A stretch of 64,000 nucleotides of DNA from Candidatus Paracaedibacteraceae bacterium (GTDB taxonomy: Bacteria > Pseudomonadota > Alphaproteobacteria > Paracaedibacterales > CAIOTO01): NCBI GenBank assembly GCA_030694965.1, contig JAUYTZ010000025.1, positions 1 through 64,000 of the forward strand, written 5' to 3'. The notes beneath the pieces are model-generated. The model was not told the origin of the DNA and did no database searches. It saw only the letters and a program-made list of their open reading frames with translations. This document shows positions 17,046 to 25,607 of this stretch, one piece after another. Each line of letters starts with the position of its first letter. Position 1 is the first letter of the stretch. The position numbers and the translations under genes were made by a program.

Positions 17046-18254
17046 TTATTCGCTAGCGCTAATAAAATCTTTTTCTTTCTTCAATAATGGCTTTAGCAAA
17101 CGGTGTGTCACCATAGCAAAAGCTCCATTTCCCATCACATTTGCAGATGTTAAAATAGGGTCTTGTAACACATAAATAGTTGCAAGCAAAGTCGTAGCCG
17201 TTTCATCAAGCCCTAAGTAATCACGCACAACAGGCAAAATAACAATAACGCCGCCGCCAGGAACACCAGCTGCCGAAAATTTTACTAAGCAATAATGCAT
17301 CGTGTACAGCAAAAATACTGGCCATGTTGGAAGTCCCTGCCCAGACATTAAAAGTAAAGCCATTGCCGTAAGGGTTATACTAATACCATCACCTGGAAGA
17401 TGCGAATTCACACTTGTCGGTATAATAAAATCAGCGAACTCACGATCCTTAATGTTTCTCTCAGTTGCATCTAGTGTTACAGGCATTGTTGCGGAACTTG
17501 ACATTGTTGTAAGCCCAGTGATTCCCGCAGGAAACATTTCACGAATACTACTAATAAGTTTAGCCGTATTAAAATAGCTACCGACGTAATACCAAAACAC
17601 CAAATAAATAACAATAAGTACGCAGCTAAATAAAAACGTGTGCGCGTATCCATGCATCAAACCACTAAGATGACCATCACGTGAAAGTTTAATCAGAAAT
17701 CCAAGGACGTAAAGGGGCAAAAATGGAATAAAGCCCCTTTTAAGAAATTTTGTTGCTAAATCACGCATCTTAATGCTTTTTATATTAAGAGCGCTTGACT
17801 TTAACAGCATTGTATAAAATCCCAAGGCAATTCCGCCAAGCATACCATGCACTGGCTTGATAATATTCCATTCAGGCAAGGCCCACAAACAACGCACAGA
17901 TAGCGACTCATCCACAGCAAGACGAGTAATAGCCCCGTCCACAATAGATGGCAATATAAACGACCCAATACCATAAGCAGCAAGCAATGAACATGCATTA
18001 GCCACGACAATAAGGCAAAAGGTGATGATAATCAGGATAAACCCACGGTTACCAAATGCTGCAAGGGCAGCCCATAGATAGGTAAAAATAACAAAAGGCA
18101 GCAAATACATCAAAATATCTTTGATGAAGCAACTAGTAGTATACAATATGCTTGCTATATCAAACGAAATATGTGCACCAAAGGCAATCCCAAACAAAAG
18201 GCAAAGAATTAATTGTGCTGGAAGGCTCGTTAAAAGACGAAAAATAGATAGCAT
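17046..18254 (-). CDS. sodium:dicarboxylate/amino-acid symporter (SDF/DAACS family)
   Basis: 402 residues from ATG 18254, chosen because AAGG lies about 10 nt upstream; ATG 18290 has no ribosome site. The SDF transport core is present: a serine-rich re-entrant loop TTMSSSATMPVTLDA, then GVPGGGVIVILPVV and ATIYVLQDPILTSANVMGNG (family: N-V-x-G-D). The D of that last motif is replaced by N, and the protein is shorter than DctA/GltP (about 430). Likely a uptake system for dicarboxylates or acidic/neutral amino acids. Converges on the PLD gene with only 14 bp between. Confidence 0.85.
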   Translation of the reverse strand: MLSIFRLLTSLPAQLILCLLFGIAFGAHISFDIASILYTTSCFIKDILMYLLPFVIFTYLWAALAAFGNRGFILIIITFCLIVVANACSLLAAYGIGSFILPSIVDGAITRLAVDESLSVRCLWALPEWNIIKPVHGMLGGIALGFYTMLLKSSALNIKSIKMRDLATKFLKRGFIPFLPLYVLGFLIKLSRDGHLSGLMHGYAHTFLFSCVLIVIYLVFWYYVGSYFNTAKLISSIREMFPAGITGLTTMSSSATMPVTLDATERNIKDREFADFIIPTSVNSHLPGDGISITLTAMALLLMSGQGLPTWPVFLLYTMHYCLVKFSAAGVPGGGVIVILPVVRDYLGLDETATTLLATIYVLQDPILTSANVMGNGAFAMVTHRLLKPLLKKEKDFISASE

Positions 18255-18516
18255 AAAAAAAGGCACCTTCAAATAGGTTGTTACCATCATCTAAAATCAA
18301 CACATTGGTTAAAGATGAAGATCGCTGTTTATATTTTTTTATATAAAAGCCTATTTTGCATATGTAAATCAATATTTTTATAAAAAACTTGCAATAATTC
18401 AACTTGAACGTGGGCCACCAAAACATTTACGCCACACCTTCAATTAAATTTTTTAAATATTCAAAAACAGGCAATTATTAGTAATTTCTGAAAATTCTGA
18501 GCATCTAAAAACAAGC

Positions 18517-19395
18517 TTATATTGTATCTAAATGACATATTTCTGCTTTAAGCTGAAGCAATTCACCCATTGTTAATTTCGAATATTTTAAAACTTTATC
18601 ATCTGATTCATTATCAGCCAACATTTCACGGGCAATTTGACGTCGTTCTTCAGCCTTACCCTCAGCCTTACCTTCAGTCTTGCCCTTCTCAATCGCTGTT
18701 CGTATAGAATCCTTGGCGTCCATTTCAGCAATTTTCGCACGATCGTAGGCATCTCTTTCAGCAACAGACCAACGAAACGCTTCTAATTCATGATATGCTT
18801 TTACAATTTCAGGTGGCGCTTTATGCGGAATCTCAATGTCTTTAGTCGCATCCTTCAAAAGATGAATCCAGTGATCTTCAATGGTTTCAAGTTCATTTTC
18901 TGTTTTTGTAAACTTAGCCAATTCAATAAAAACGTAACTCATATCTTTTAGGTAGTTACAATTTGTACCTGTCTCTAATGTATGGCGGCAGCTAATATAA
19001 TGAACACTTTCAGGTAATACATTTTGTTTTAAAATAGAAAGCAAAACCACTGGCCTAAGCTCTAAATACTCATCTCCCTTTTCAAGCTGAGCCGTATACG
19101 TTTTCGCTGTATAATACTGAATCCTCTGCATAAACGATGTCATATATCTATTTTGAACTTCCACAATATATTGAAAATTCTTTTTGTCGCGGCAACGAAA
19201 ATCAACAAGACTATTTTTTAATTCAGGCAGGTTAGGTAACAGCTCATTTGGCAAGATGCTAACGTCAACAATAACATCATCACCTTCTCTTTTAAGTGCC
19301 ATATTCAAAAAACTAAGTAATAAGGGCTTATTTTCAGGAACAGTAAAAAGCTTCTTAAAAGCAACATCGTTTGTTGCGCTATAAAAACGTGACAT
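18517..19395 (-). CDS. Rpn-family PD-(D/E)XK nuclease/putative transposase
   Basis: 292 residues. N-terminal MSRFYSATNDVAFKKLF (Rpn: D-x-x-F-K-x-x-F), then SLVDFRCRDKKNFQYIVEVQ with the D...E-x-Q form of the catalytic site, then MQRIQYYTAKTY, and a C-terminal helix with GKTEGKAEGKAEERRQIA repeats. These are the features of the Rpn/PF12784 group, which cut DNA and promote RecA-independent recombination in E. coli and are abundant in Rickettsiales-type genomes. Full length and intact; ribosome site AAAGG present. Confidence 0.88.
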   Translation of the reverse strand: MSRFYSATNDVAFKKLFTVPENKPLLLSFLNMALKREGDDVIVDVSILPNELLPNLPELKNSLVDFRCRDKKNFQYIVEVQNRYMTSFMQRIQYYTAKTYTAQLEKGDEYLELRPVVLLSILKQNVLPESVHYISCRHTLETGTNCNYLKDMSYVFIELAKFTKTENELETIEDHWIHLLKDATKDIEIPHKAPPEIVKAYHELEAFRWSVAERDAYDRAKIAEMDAKDSIRTAIEKGKTEGKAEGKAEERRQIAREMLADNESDDKVLKYSKLTMGELLQLKAEICHLDTI

Positions 19396-19462
19396 TATAG
19401 CTAACCTTTATTTATTTTAAACTAACTTTACCACAAAACAGGATTTTATACATAGATTCACA

Positions 19463-19987
19463 TTACAAAGATCCTTGTGCAGCCACTTCAAAAACGTTAG
19501 TTTTTTTACGCATTACATACGCATCACGCATCTGTGGGTCTGGATTATCATAATATTCCCTACGTGTCGTAATAACTTCAAACCCAAATTTTTCATATAA
19601 ATGAATTGCTGTAACATTCCCTTTAGCCACTTCCAACATGCAATCTGTTGAAATGGCATTTAGGTATGCATCCAACAGTGCCGTTCCCACACCTTTCCCG
19701 TGATCACACGGGTCAACAGCAATCGTAAAAACATCATTGATATCGTAGGTTGTTCGGCCAATTATAAATCCACTTAAACGGCGCTGCAATTCAAGCGTGT
19801 TTGTAAGATCACACACCTTTTTCGGTTTTTCTACACAAAAGCCAATTACCCCTGCCCATTCGGGCAAAATAAAATAATCCTCAAAGGTCGACGATGACCA
19901 TGCGAAATCACCAAAACACCTTGCATGGATATCACCAAGCTCTATAAAATCATGCTTCGTAAGCAATCTTACTGTATGTGAATTCAT
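19463..19987 (-). CDS. rimI: RimI-like GNAT N-acetyltransferase
   Basis: 174 residues. The acetyl-CoA loop is HGKGVGTALL (Q/R-x-x-G-x-G/A form), followed by LEVAKGNVTAIHLYEKFGF (family: L-E-V-R-x-S-N-x-x-A-x-x-L-Y-x-x-x-G-F) and RREYY at the end. These define RimI-type ribosomal-protein alanine acetyltransferases. It lacks the TsaB partner next door. A different GNAT substrate is possible because several motif residues differ (A-K-G instead of R-x-S). Confidence 0.78.
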   Translation of the reverse strand: MNSHTVRLLTKHDFIELGDIHARCFGDFAWSSSTFEDYFILPEWAGVIGFCVEKPKKVCDLTNTLELQRRLSGFIIGRTTYDINDVFTIAVDPCDHGKGVGTALLDAYLNAISTDCMLEVAKGNVTAIHLYEKFGFEVITTRREYYDNPDPQMRDAYVMRKKTNVFEVAAQGSL

Positions 19988-20225
19988 AAAAATGAGTATA
20001 CAAAAAAATATAATTAGATTTTGTCATGAAAATGAACAAATGAAAACATTTTTTATTGTTTACAACATCTTGATATATTACAAACTAATTCATTACGGCT
20101 TACAAATATTAAAGCTGCTGGGTAAGCAAAACTATTAATTAAAGATGAGAAACACGTACAAAAAAGCAAAAGTAAATGAAGAGCTTGAAAAATAATGAAT
20201 TTAAAACCCTTATAAATAAAATGAG

Positions 20226-21893
20226 CTAAGCTTTGTTTGCGGCTGCCGCAATTGCCCACATATTACTAATACGCACATTTTCGCCTAAAATTACATCTGC
20301 TATCTCACGCGAGCAACGCTCACGTATGTACACCTGAAAGCGGAGTTGAATAAATTCAAGAACGTCTTCAACTGTTTTTGCTGATAATTCAACGTCTTGC
20401 GCTTTATAGGCAGCAATTGCGTTAGTGATTGCACCCGCCAAATCAACATCATCTGCATCTGCTTCTACAATCAAACGAATGATACCCAGAGCTGTGCGGC
20501 GAATCGCAAGTGGGTCTTTTGACCCTGTTGGTTTAATACCTGACCCTAAAAAGCCCACAAGCGTATCCATTTTATCAATCAATGCAAGTGCACGGCTTAC
20601 AGGTGCTGTTGGTGTAGCCTTACTTGGCCCAAGTGGCTGATAGTATTCTTCAAGCGCCAAAGAAACATCTATTGGTTCACCCTGCAATGTTGCGTAAATA
20701 CGACCCATGATACCTTGCAATTCAGGGAACTCACCAACCATTTGTGTAACTAAATCACTTTTACAAAGATGTGCAGCACGTTTAACAGCAGCATCAGGGG
20801 CAACAGCTTCTAAACGACGTACTTTATCGCCTATAGAACCAAGCTTTTCATGAAAGATAATCGTATCTAGTTTTTTAACCAGATCAGTCAATTGAATGGC
20901 GCGATCTGTATTATAAAAGAAAGCAGCATCACTTAAGCGTGCACGTAAAACACGTTCAAGACCATCCATCATCAGGCGGTTATCAGGGCGCGTTGGCACA
21001 TTTGTTAATACACCAAAGTACGGTGCATTTTGGCCATCTTGCGTACACAAAGTAAAATATTTTTGATGCACACGCATAGATGTTGAAAGAACCTCACGGG
21101 GTAAATGCGTAAATGCCGCATCAATAGCGCCCAAATGCGCATATGGAAAATCAACAAGTCCTGTGACTTCATCTAACAACGCTTCATCTTCTTGAATGAT
21201 CAAATTCTTTTCAAGTGCTGCTTTTGTCATAGCATCCCATACAGCTTTGCGTCGTTCTTCAAAATCAACAAGCACTTGTACTGAACGCAATTGATCGACA
21301 TAAGTCGCCAAACCATTTAGCTGAATCGCTTCAGGCTTCATAAAGCGGTGCCCAAACGTTTGACTTCCCGTTGTAAGATCTAATCCTTTAACAGGAAATG
21401 AAATCGTTTTATCATCAAGCATCACAGTAATGGCACGAATAGGGCGAATCCATGAACGTGTAAAATCATTAGTCGCATGGTTATGCCAACGCATTGATTT
21501 TGGCCAAGGCATTTGATCAAGCAAGCTATGCAACATATCAGGCAGCATCTTTTCAATAGGGCGGGCCTTTGATACAATATTCGCATAATAGTAATCACCG
21601 CGCACTTCTAGCTGATCAACCGTCATACCTGTGGATTTCAAAAATCCAGCCATTGCAGCCTCTGGCGCACTTAAACGTGGTCCGCGTCGCTCTTCGGTCA
21701 ACGCCTTTGTTGTTTCTGGTAACCCTTTTGCAAAAATAGCTAAATGCTGCGGGGCAACATAACCGCCAACTTCGGTGAATTCAAGCCCTTGTTCAGTCAG
21801 CAACTTTGAAAGCAACACTTGGCTATTGGTTAGCGCTGCACGCTGCATACGTGCTGGAATTTCTTCACTATAGATTTCGATTAAAAGGTCCAT
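20226..21893 (-). CDS. glyS: glycyl-tRNA synthetase beta subunit, C-terminally short
   Basis: 555 residues; opens MDLLIEIYSEEIPARM as in the family, with GPxxSAPxxAxxGFLKS, and later an HD-type block ALALIDKMDTLVGFLGSG...SKDPLAIRR. The beta subunit binds tRNA-Gly and works with GlyQ as alpha2beta2. Typical lengths are about 690 (E. coli 689). Here the anticodon-binding domain begins (FIQLRFQVYIRERCSREIADVIL) but ends within about 25 residues, so over 100 residues are missing. No continuation is visible in any frame downstream. glyQ lies 24 kb away rather than directly upstream. As the only glyS seen it is probably functional. Confidence 0.9.
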   Translation of the reverse strand: MDLLIEIYSEEIPARMQRAALTNSQVLLSKLLTEQGLEFTEVGGYVAPQHLAIFAKGLPETTKALTEERRGPRLSAPEAAMAGFLKSTGMTVDQLEVRGDYYYANIVSKARPIEKMLPDMLHSLLDQMPWPKSMRWHNHATNDFTRSWIRPIRAITVMLDDKTISFPVKGLDLTTGSQTFGHRFMKPEAIQLNGLATYVDQLRSVQVLVDFEERRKAVWDAMTKAALEKNLIIQEDEALLDEVTGLVDFPYAHLGAIDAAFTHLPREVLSTSMRVHQKYFTLCTQDGQNAPYFGVLTNVPTRPDNRLMMDGLERVLRARLSDAAFFYNTDRAIQLTDLVKKLDTIIFHEKLGSIGDKVRRLEAVAPDAAVKRAAHLCKSDLVTQMVGEFPELQGIMGRIYATLQGEPIDVSLALEEYYQPLGPSKATPTAPVSRALALIDKMDTLVGFLGSGIKPTGSKDPLAIRRTALGIIRLIVEADADDVDLAGAITNAIAAYKAQDVELSAKTVEDVLEFIQLRFQVYIRERCSREIADVILGENVRISNMWAIAAAANKA

Positions 21894-22146
21894 GGGTTTT
21901 TCACTTTATTGTTGTTTGCTTGCGTTTATTATTGCTTAATGCACACTTCAAAAACGCTTCTTAGCACCTTGCGCTATTTTAATGCATTCAAATGATTTTT
22001 CAATACAATAGAACGCTGATTAATAAATTAAAAATCAATGTATTGTTTTAGGGTGGGGCTTAAGTATAAAAAACATATTTCTTGCAACAAACACCGTTAC
22101 ATGTCAACATCTAGCTATATAAACAATGAACTAAAATATAAATAAT

Positions 22147-22866
22147 ATGTTACTTTACGGCCTGCACCCTTGCATTTCAGCACTTAATAACCCAGACCGC
22201 GTTATTGAAAAAATTTACCTAACTGATAAAAAACTAATTGATCGCTTGCCGCCAACACTATCTGCCACTATGCGCAAAAATATTGAAATTGTGCCTAAAG
22301 AAAAGCTGATTGCTATTTTGCCAAGAGAGGCCGTTCACCAAGGCATTGCACTTAAAGTTCAGCCACTTGAGCCACTTGATATATCAGATGTTATTCACAA
22401 CGATGAACCAAATCAAATTATCGTTATTCTTGATCAAGTAAGTGATCCACACAATATCGGTGCCATATTACGTAGCGCAGCTGTTTTTGGCGCAAATGCA
22501 TTAATTCTCACCGACCGTCATGCCCCAAAAGAAACCCCTACCCTTGCAAAATCAGCATCTGGCGCGCTTGAACATGTACCGCTTTGCTTTGTAAAAAATT
22601 TAGCACAAACGTTAAAAGCCATCAAAGAAGCCGGTTTTTGGTGCGTTGCCTTTGCTGAAGAAGCGACGCAAACGCTTAGCCAAATTGACCTAAAAGGTAA
22701 AATTGCCCTTGTATTGGGCGCTGAAGGTGACGGATTAAGGCGATTAACATCGGAAAACTGCGATTTTTATGTTAAGCTTCAATCTACATCAGAATTTTCA
22801 ACGTTGAACGTTTCGAACGCAGCAGCCATTGCCCTTTACGAAACATTTCAACAACAGAATAAATAA
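22147..22866 (+). CDS. rlmB: 23S rRNA 2'-O-ribose methyltransferase RlmB (SpoU/TrmH family)
   Basis: 239 residues. N-terminal substrate-binding domain starts LLYGLHPCISALNNP; the SPOUT knot has the three motifs ILDQVSDPHNIGAILRSAAV, LVLGAEGDGLRRL and STLNVSNAAAIALYE. In E. coli RlmB methylates G2251 of 23S rRNA using SAM; other SpoU members modify other sites, so the exact target is inferred. It diverges from glyS. Confidence 0.88.
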   Translation: MLLYGLHPCISALNNPDRVIEKIYLTDKKLIDRLPPTLSATMRKNIEIVPKEKLIAILPREAVHQGIALKVQPLEPLDISDVIHNDEPNQIIVILDQVSDPHNIGAILRSAAVFGANALILTDRHAPKETPTLAKSASGALEHVPLCFVKNLAQTLKAIKEAGFWCVAFAEEATQTLSQIDLKGKIALVLGAEGDGLRRLTSENCDFYVKLQSTSEFSTLNVSNAAAIALYETFQQQNK

Positions 22867-22969
22867 GCAAAGTTAATTTCAAAAAATGTGATTTTAAAAT
22901 CAAGTCCAAAAATAGCAATACGGACTCTAAATATATTTTAGCTAAATACAATACATTAAAGGAAAAAGA

Positions 22970-24646
22970 GTGACAGCATACACCCCCATTAAGGACATCG
23001 TCCCAAGTAAAAATGATTTTTGGTTTTTGCCACTTGGTGGATCCAACGAAATCGGAATGAATCTAAACTTATTCGGCTATAATAATCAATGGCTTATCGT
23101 AGATTTAGGCATTACTTTTCATGATCGCAACGGCGTTGATGTCATCGCGCCAGACCCAAGCTTTCTCATTCAGCATCGTGATAAAATTGGTGGCATCGTG
23201 CTGACCCATGCGCATGAAGACCATATCGGAGCAATTCCATATTTGTGGCCATATTTGCGTTGTCCAATTTACGCAACACCATTCACAATGCGTATTTTAC
23301 GTCAAAAATTAGCCGAAAAATCTTGGAAAAATGATGTTCCACTCATTGAAATTCCACTTTGCGGGACATTCAATGTTGGTGACTTTAAAGTTGAATACAT
23401 TACCCTGACCCATTCTATTTTAGAACCGAATGCGCTTCGCATCGAAACGCCACATGGTGTTATCTTACACACAGGCGATTGGAAAATTGACCCAAACCCA
23501 ATGATTGGCGAAGCTACAGATATAAAGCGTCTTAAGGAAATTGGAGACGAAGGTGTTTTAGCCATGATCTGCGATTCAACCAACGTATTTAACAATGGTG
23601 AAGCAGGCTCTGAAAAAGACGTACATGATGAAATGGCAAAATTAATGGCGACGTTTCCTGACAATCGCTTAACTGTGGCTTGTTTCGCATCAAACGTGGC
23701 GCGCCTCGAAACAGTTGCTAAAATTGCCGCATCATTAGGACGTCAAGTTGCTCTTGTTGGTCGCTCAATGCACCGCATGGTTTCAGCTGCAAAAGATTCT
23801 GGTTATTTAAAAGAACTACCACAATTCATTTCTGACACAGATGCAATGAAGCTGCCAGATAGCAAAGTATGCTTTATCACGACAGGCTCACAAGGGGAAG
23901 CACGCGCAGCCCTTGCACGTATCGCAGGCGATCAGCATCCAGTTGTGAAATACACTGAAAATGACGTCGTTCTTTTCTCATCACGTATGATCCCTGGAAA
24001 TGAAAAAAATATTTCAGCGGTTCAAAACCGTTTGGTTCACAAAGGGATTCGCATTGTAACTTCTTCTGAAGAAGACATTCACGTGTCAGGTCACCCTGCT
24101 AGAGATGAACTACGTCAAATGTATGAATGGGTTCGTCCTGAAGTGTTAATCCCCGTACATGGCGAAGCGCGCCACCTTGATGAACACGCTCGTTTTGCAC
24201 TTGAATGCGGCGTCGAAACAGCTGTCATACCTGAAAATGGATCAATTATTCAGCTAAAAAAAGGTGACACGTGCGAAATTGATTACATTCAAACAGGTCG
24301 CTGGGTTTATGATGGCAATCGTATGATTGACATGAAAAGCAATGTCTTAAAGGATCGCCAAAAACTGTCAACAGACGGTCTTGTGGCAGCAACATTAATT
24401 ATTGATGCATCAAATCAGTTGTTACAAGCACCGGATTTAACCTTAATTGGTTTGTGTGATTCACCAGAGGAAAAATCAGTTCTTGAACGTGAAATTTATT
24501 TAGCCGTACAAGATTCACTAACCCGCGGATATCGTTCAGATGATGATCGCATTGAAGCTGTTAAGGCAATCATTCGAAAAGCGACAAATCGCTATTTAGA
24601 TAAAAAACCAGTTGTGACTGTTCACATTATTGTAGCTGAAATTTAG
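22970..24646 (+). CDS. rnj: ribonuclease J
   Basis: 558 residues starting with GTG, with AAGGAA about 5 nt upstream. The metallo-beta-lactamase motif HAHEDHIGA (His80, His82, Asp84, His85) and GDWKID are followed by the beta-CASP region (DSTNVF, NRLTVACFASNV, SGHPARDELRQMYEWVRPEVLIPVHGE). A C-terminal domain follows. RNase J is a 5'-to-3' exo- and endonuclease used in alphaproteobacteria for rRNA and mRNA processing. Transcribed alone with a hairpin downstream. Confidence 0.95.
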   Translation: MTAYTPIKDIVPSKNDFWFLPLGGSNEIGMNLNLFGYNNQWLIVDLGITFHDRNGVDVIAPDPSFLIQHRDKIGGIVLTHAHEDHIGAIPYLWPYLRCPIYATPFTMRILRQKLAEKSWKNDVPLIEIPLCGTFNVGDFKVEYITLTHSILEPNALRIETPHGVILHTGDWKIDPNPMIGEATDIKRLKEIGDEGVLAMICDSTNVFNNGEAGSEKDVHDEMAKLMATFPDNRLTVACFASNVARLETVAKIAASLGRQVALVGRSMHRMVSAAKDSGYLKELPQFISDTDAMKLPDSKVCFITTGSQGEARAALARIAGDQHPVVKYTENDVVLFSSRMIPGNEKNISAVQNRLVHKGIRIVTSSEEDIHVSGHPARDELRQMYEWVRPEVLIPVHGEARHLDEHARFALECGVETAVIPENGSIIQLKKGDTCEIDYIQTGRWVYDGNRMIDMKSNVLKDRQKLSTDGLVAATLIIDASNQLLQAPDLTLIGLCDSPEEKSVLEREIYLAVQDSLTRGYRSDDDRIEAVKAIIRKATNRYLDKKPVVTVHIIVAEI

Positions 24647-24700
24647 CTCAGTTAAGAATTGCAGCTGAGGTTTCGCCCAGTTAGAGTAATTGACCTTATT

Positions 24701-24742
24701 ATATAAGCTCTTTCAGCTATTTAGCAATGAGAGAGCTTATAT
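24701..24742. terminator. hairpin after rnj
   Basis: An 11-bp perfect inverted repeat, ATATAAGCTCT (24701-24711) and AGAGCTTATAT (24732-24742), with a 20-nt loop, 55 nt after the rnj stop. It lies between convergent rnj and skp. There is no T-run, so termination is probable but not certain. Confidence 0.5.
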
Positions 24743-24859
24743 TACTGTTTAACGCAGTGTTTTCTTTTCCTGTCATCCTAAAACCTTCTTGCTTGTCAAC
24801 TTCGGACTTTTTTGCTTAGACTACATATAAAGAAATATTTTCAAATCAAATAAAATATA

Positions 24860-25444
24860 CTACTCGCTAATTGTGGGTAGTTTAATATTCTTTAAGCGTT
24901 TATTGGTTTCAGAAATAACTGTATCTGTTAAGTCCATTCTATTCTCCACAAAAAAAACAGCACGCTTGTCGTCAATAGTCATGTTCAAAACAAGATTAAC
25001 TTTTTCTTTTTTTGCAATTTCATTAATAATTAAAAAAACCGTTTCTTGAATCGTTCCGGACAATTCATTTGCTTGCTTATCCAGTTTTGTGCGTATTTTT
25101 TGCGTACGTTGTTCAAGTTCAACAACCTTTTTATCAAATTCTTCCCGACGCTTTTTTGCAGCTTCTGGGTGTTTCTTTGCTTGCAAGCGAATTTCTTGTT
25201 GCTCTTTCACAAGCTCAGTTTCAATCGGCAGTATTTCTTCATGCGCTTTTGTTTGCTCAGCTAATAAAAGTTGGCGTACCACTTGAAATGGAGCTGCTTC
25301 TTTTTTTAAACGATCTCCGTCTACAACGGCAATTTTTAATTCACCAGAAGGTATTAGAAATCGATTTACACCTAATGCAAAGCCTAAGAATCCTACACAT
25401 GCAGCAATGCAAGCGCCAATAACAAGATTTTTAGCATTCTTCAT
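24860..25444 (-). CDS. skp: periplasmic chaperone Skp/OmpH family
   Basis: 194 residues. N-terminal signal/anchor (about 6-28), then the IAVVDGDRLKKEAAPF start of the Skp body, a long charged coiled coil (about 65-140, LVKEQQEIRLQAKKHPEAAKKR), and the closing strand VNLVLNMTIDDKRAVFFV. Skp holds unfolded outer-membrane proteins on their way to BamA. It follows bamA on the same strand, the usual order, with a palindromic repeat in between. Confidence 0.88.
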   Translation of the reverse strand: MKNAKNLVIGACIAACVGFLGFALGVNRFLIPSGELKIAVVDGDRLKKEAAPFQVVRQLLLAEQTKAHEEILPIETELVKEQQEIRLQAKKHPEAAKKRREEFDKKVVELEQRTQKIRTKLDKQANELSGTIQETVFLIINEIAKKEKVNLVLNMTIDDKRAVFFVENRMDLTDTVISETNKRLKNIKLPTISE

Positions 25445-25474
25445 TTAGGGTTCCTTTTTATTTTTTATGCACTT

Positions 25475-25587
25475 ACGTTATTCCCACACAAGTGGGTATT
25501 TAGACAACTCTGTTTGTAAAAAATCTAATTAAACCAATATTTTCAAGCTAACTGTTTCAAGATTCCCGCCTTACGCGGGAATGACAG
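25475..25587. repeat. palindromic repeat element between bamA and skp
   Basis: Left arm 25475-25504 (GTTATTCCCACACAAGTGGG then TATTTAGAC) and right arm 25557-25587 (CAAGATTCCCGCCTTACGCG then GGAATGACAG) in inverted orientation, about 52 nt apart. Same layout as the elements at 11733 and 31325. It interrupts the bamA-skp operon without separating the genes far. Confidence 0.75.
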
Positions 25588-25607
25588 CATTTATTAACTT
25601 AGAAATA

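Noticed and set aside
20053-20259. Minus-strand 68-codon ORF overlapping the glyS end
   Set aside because: The start lies inside glyS in another frame; its hydrophobic tail is likely chance, though a lost tail sequence cannot be excluded.
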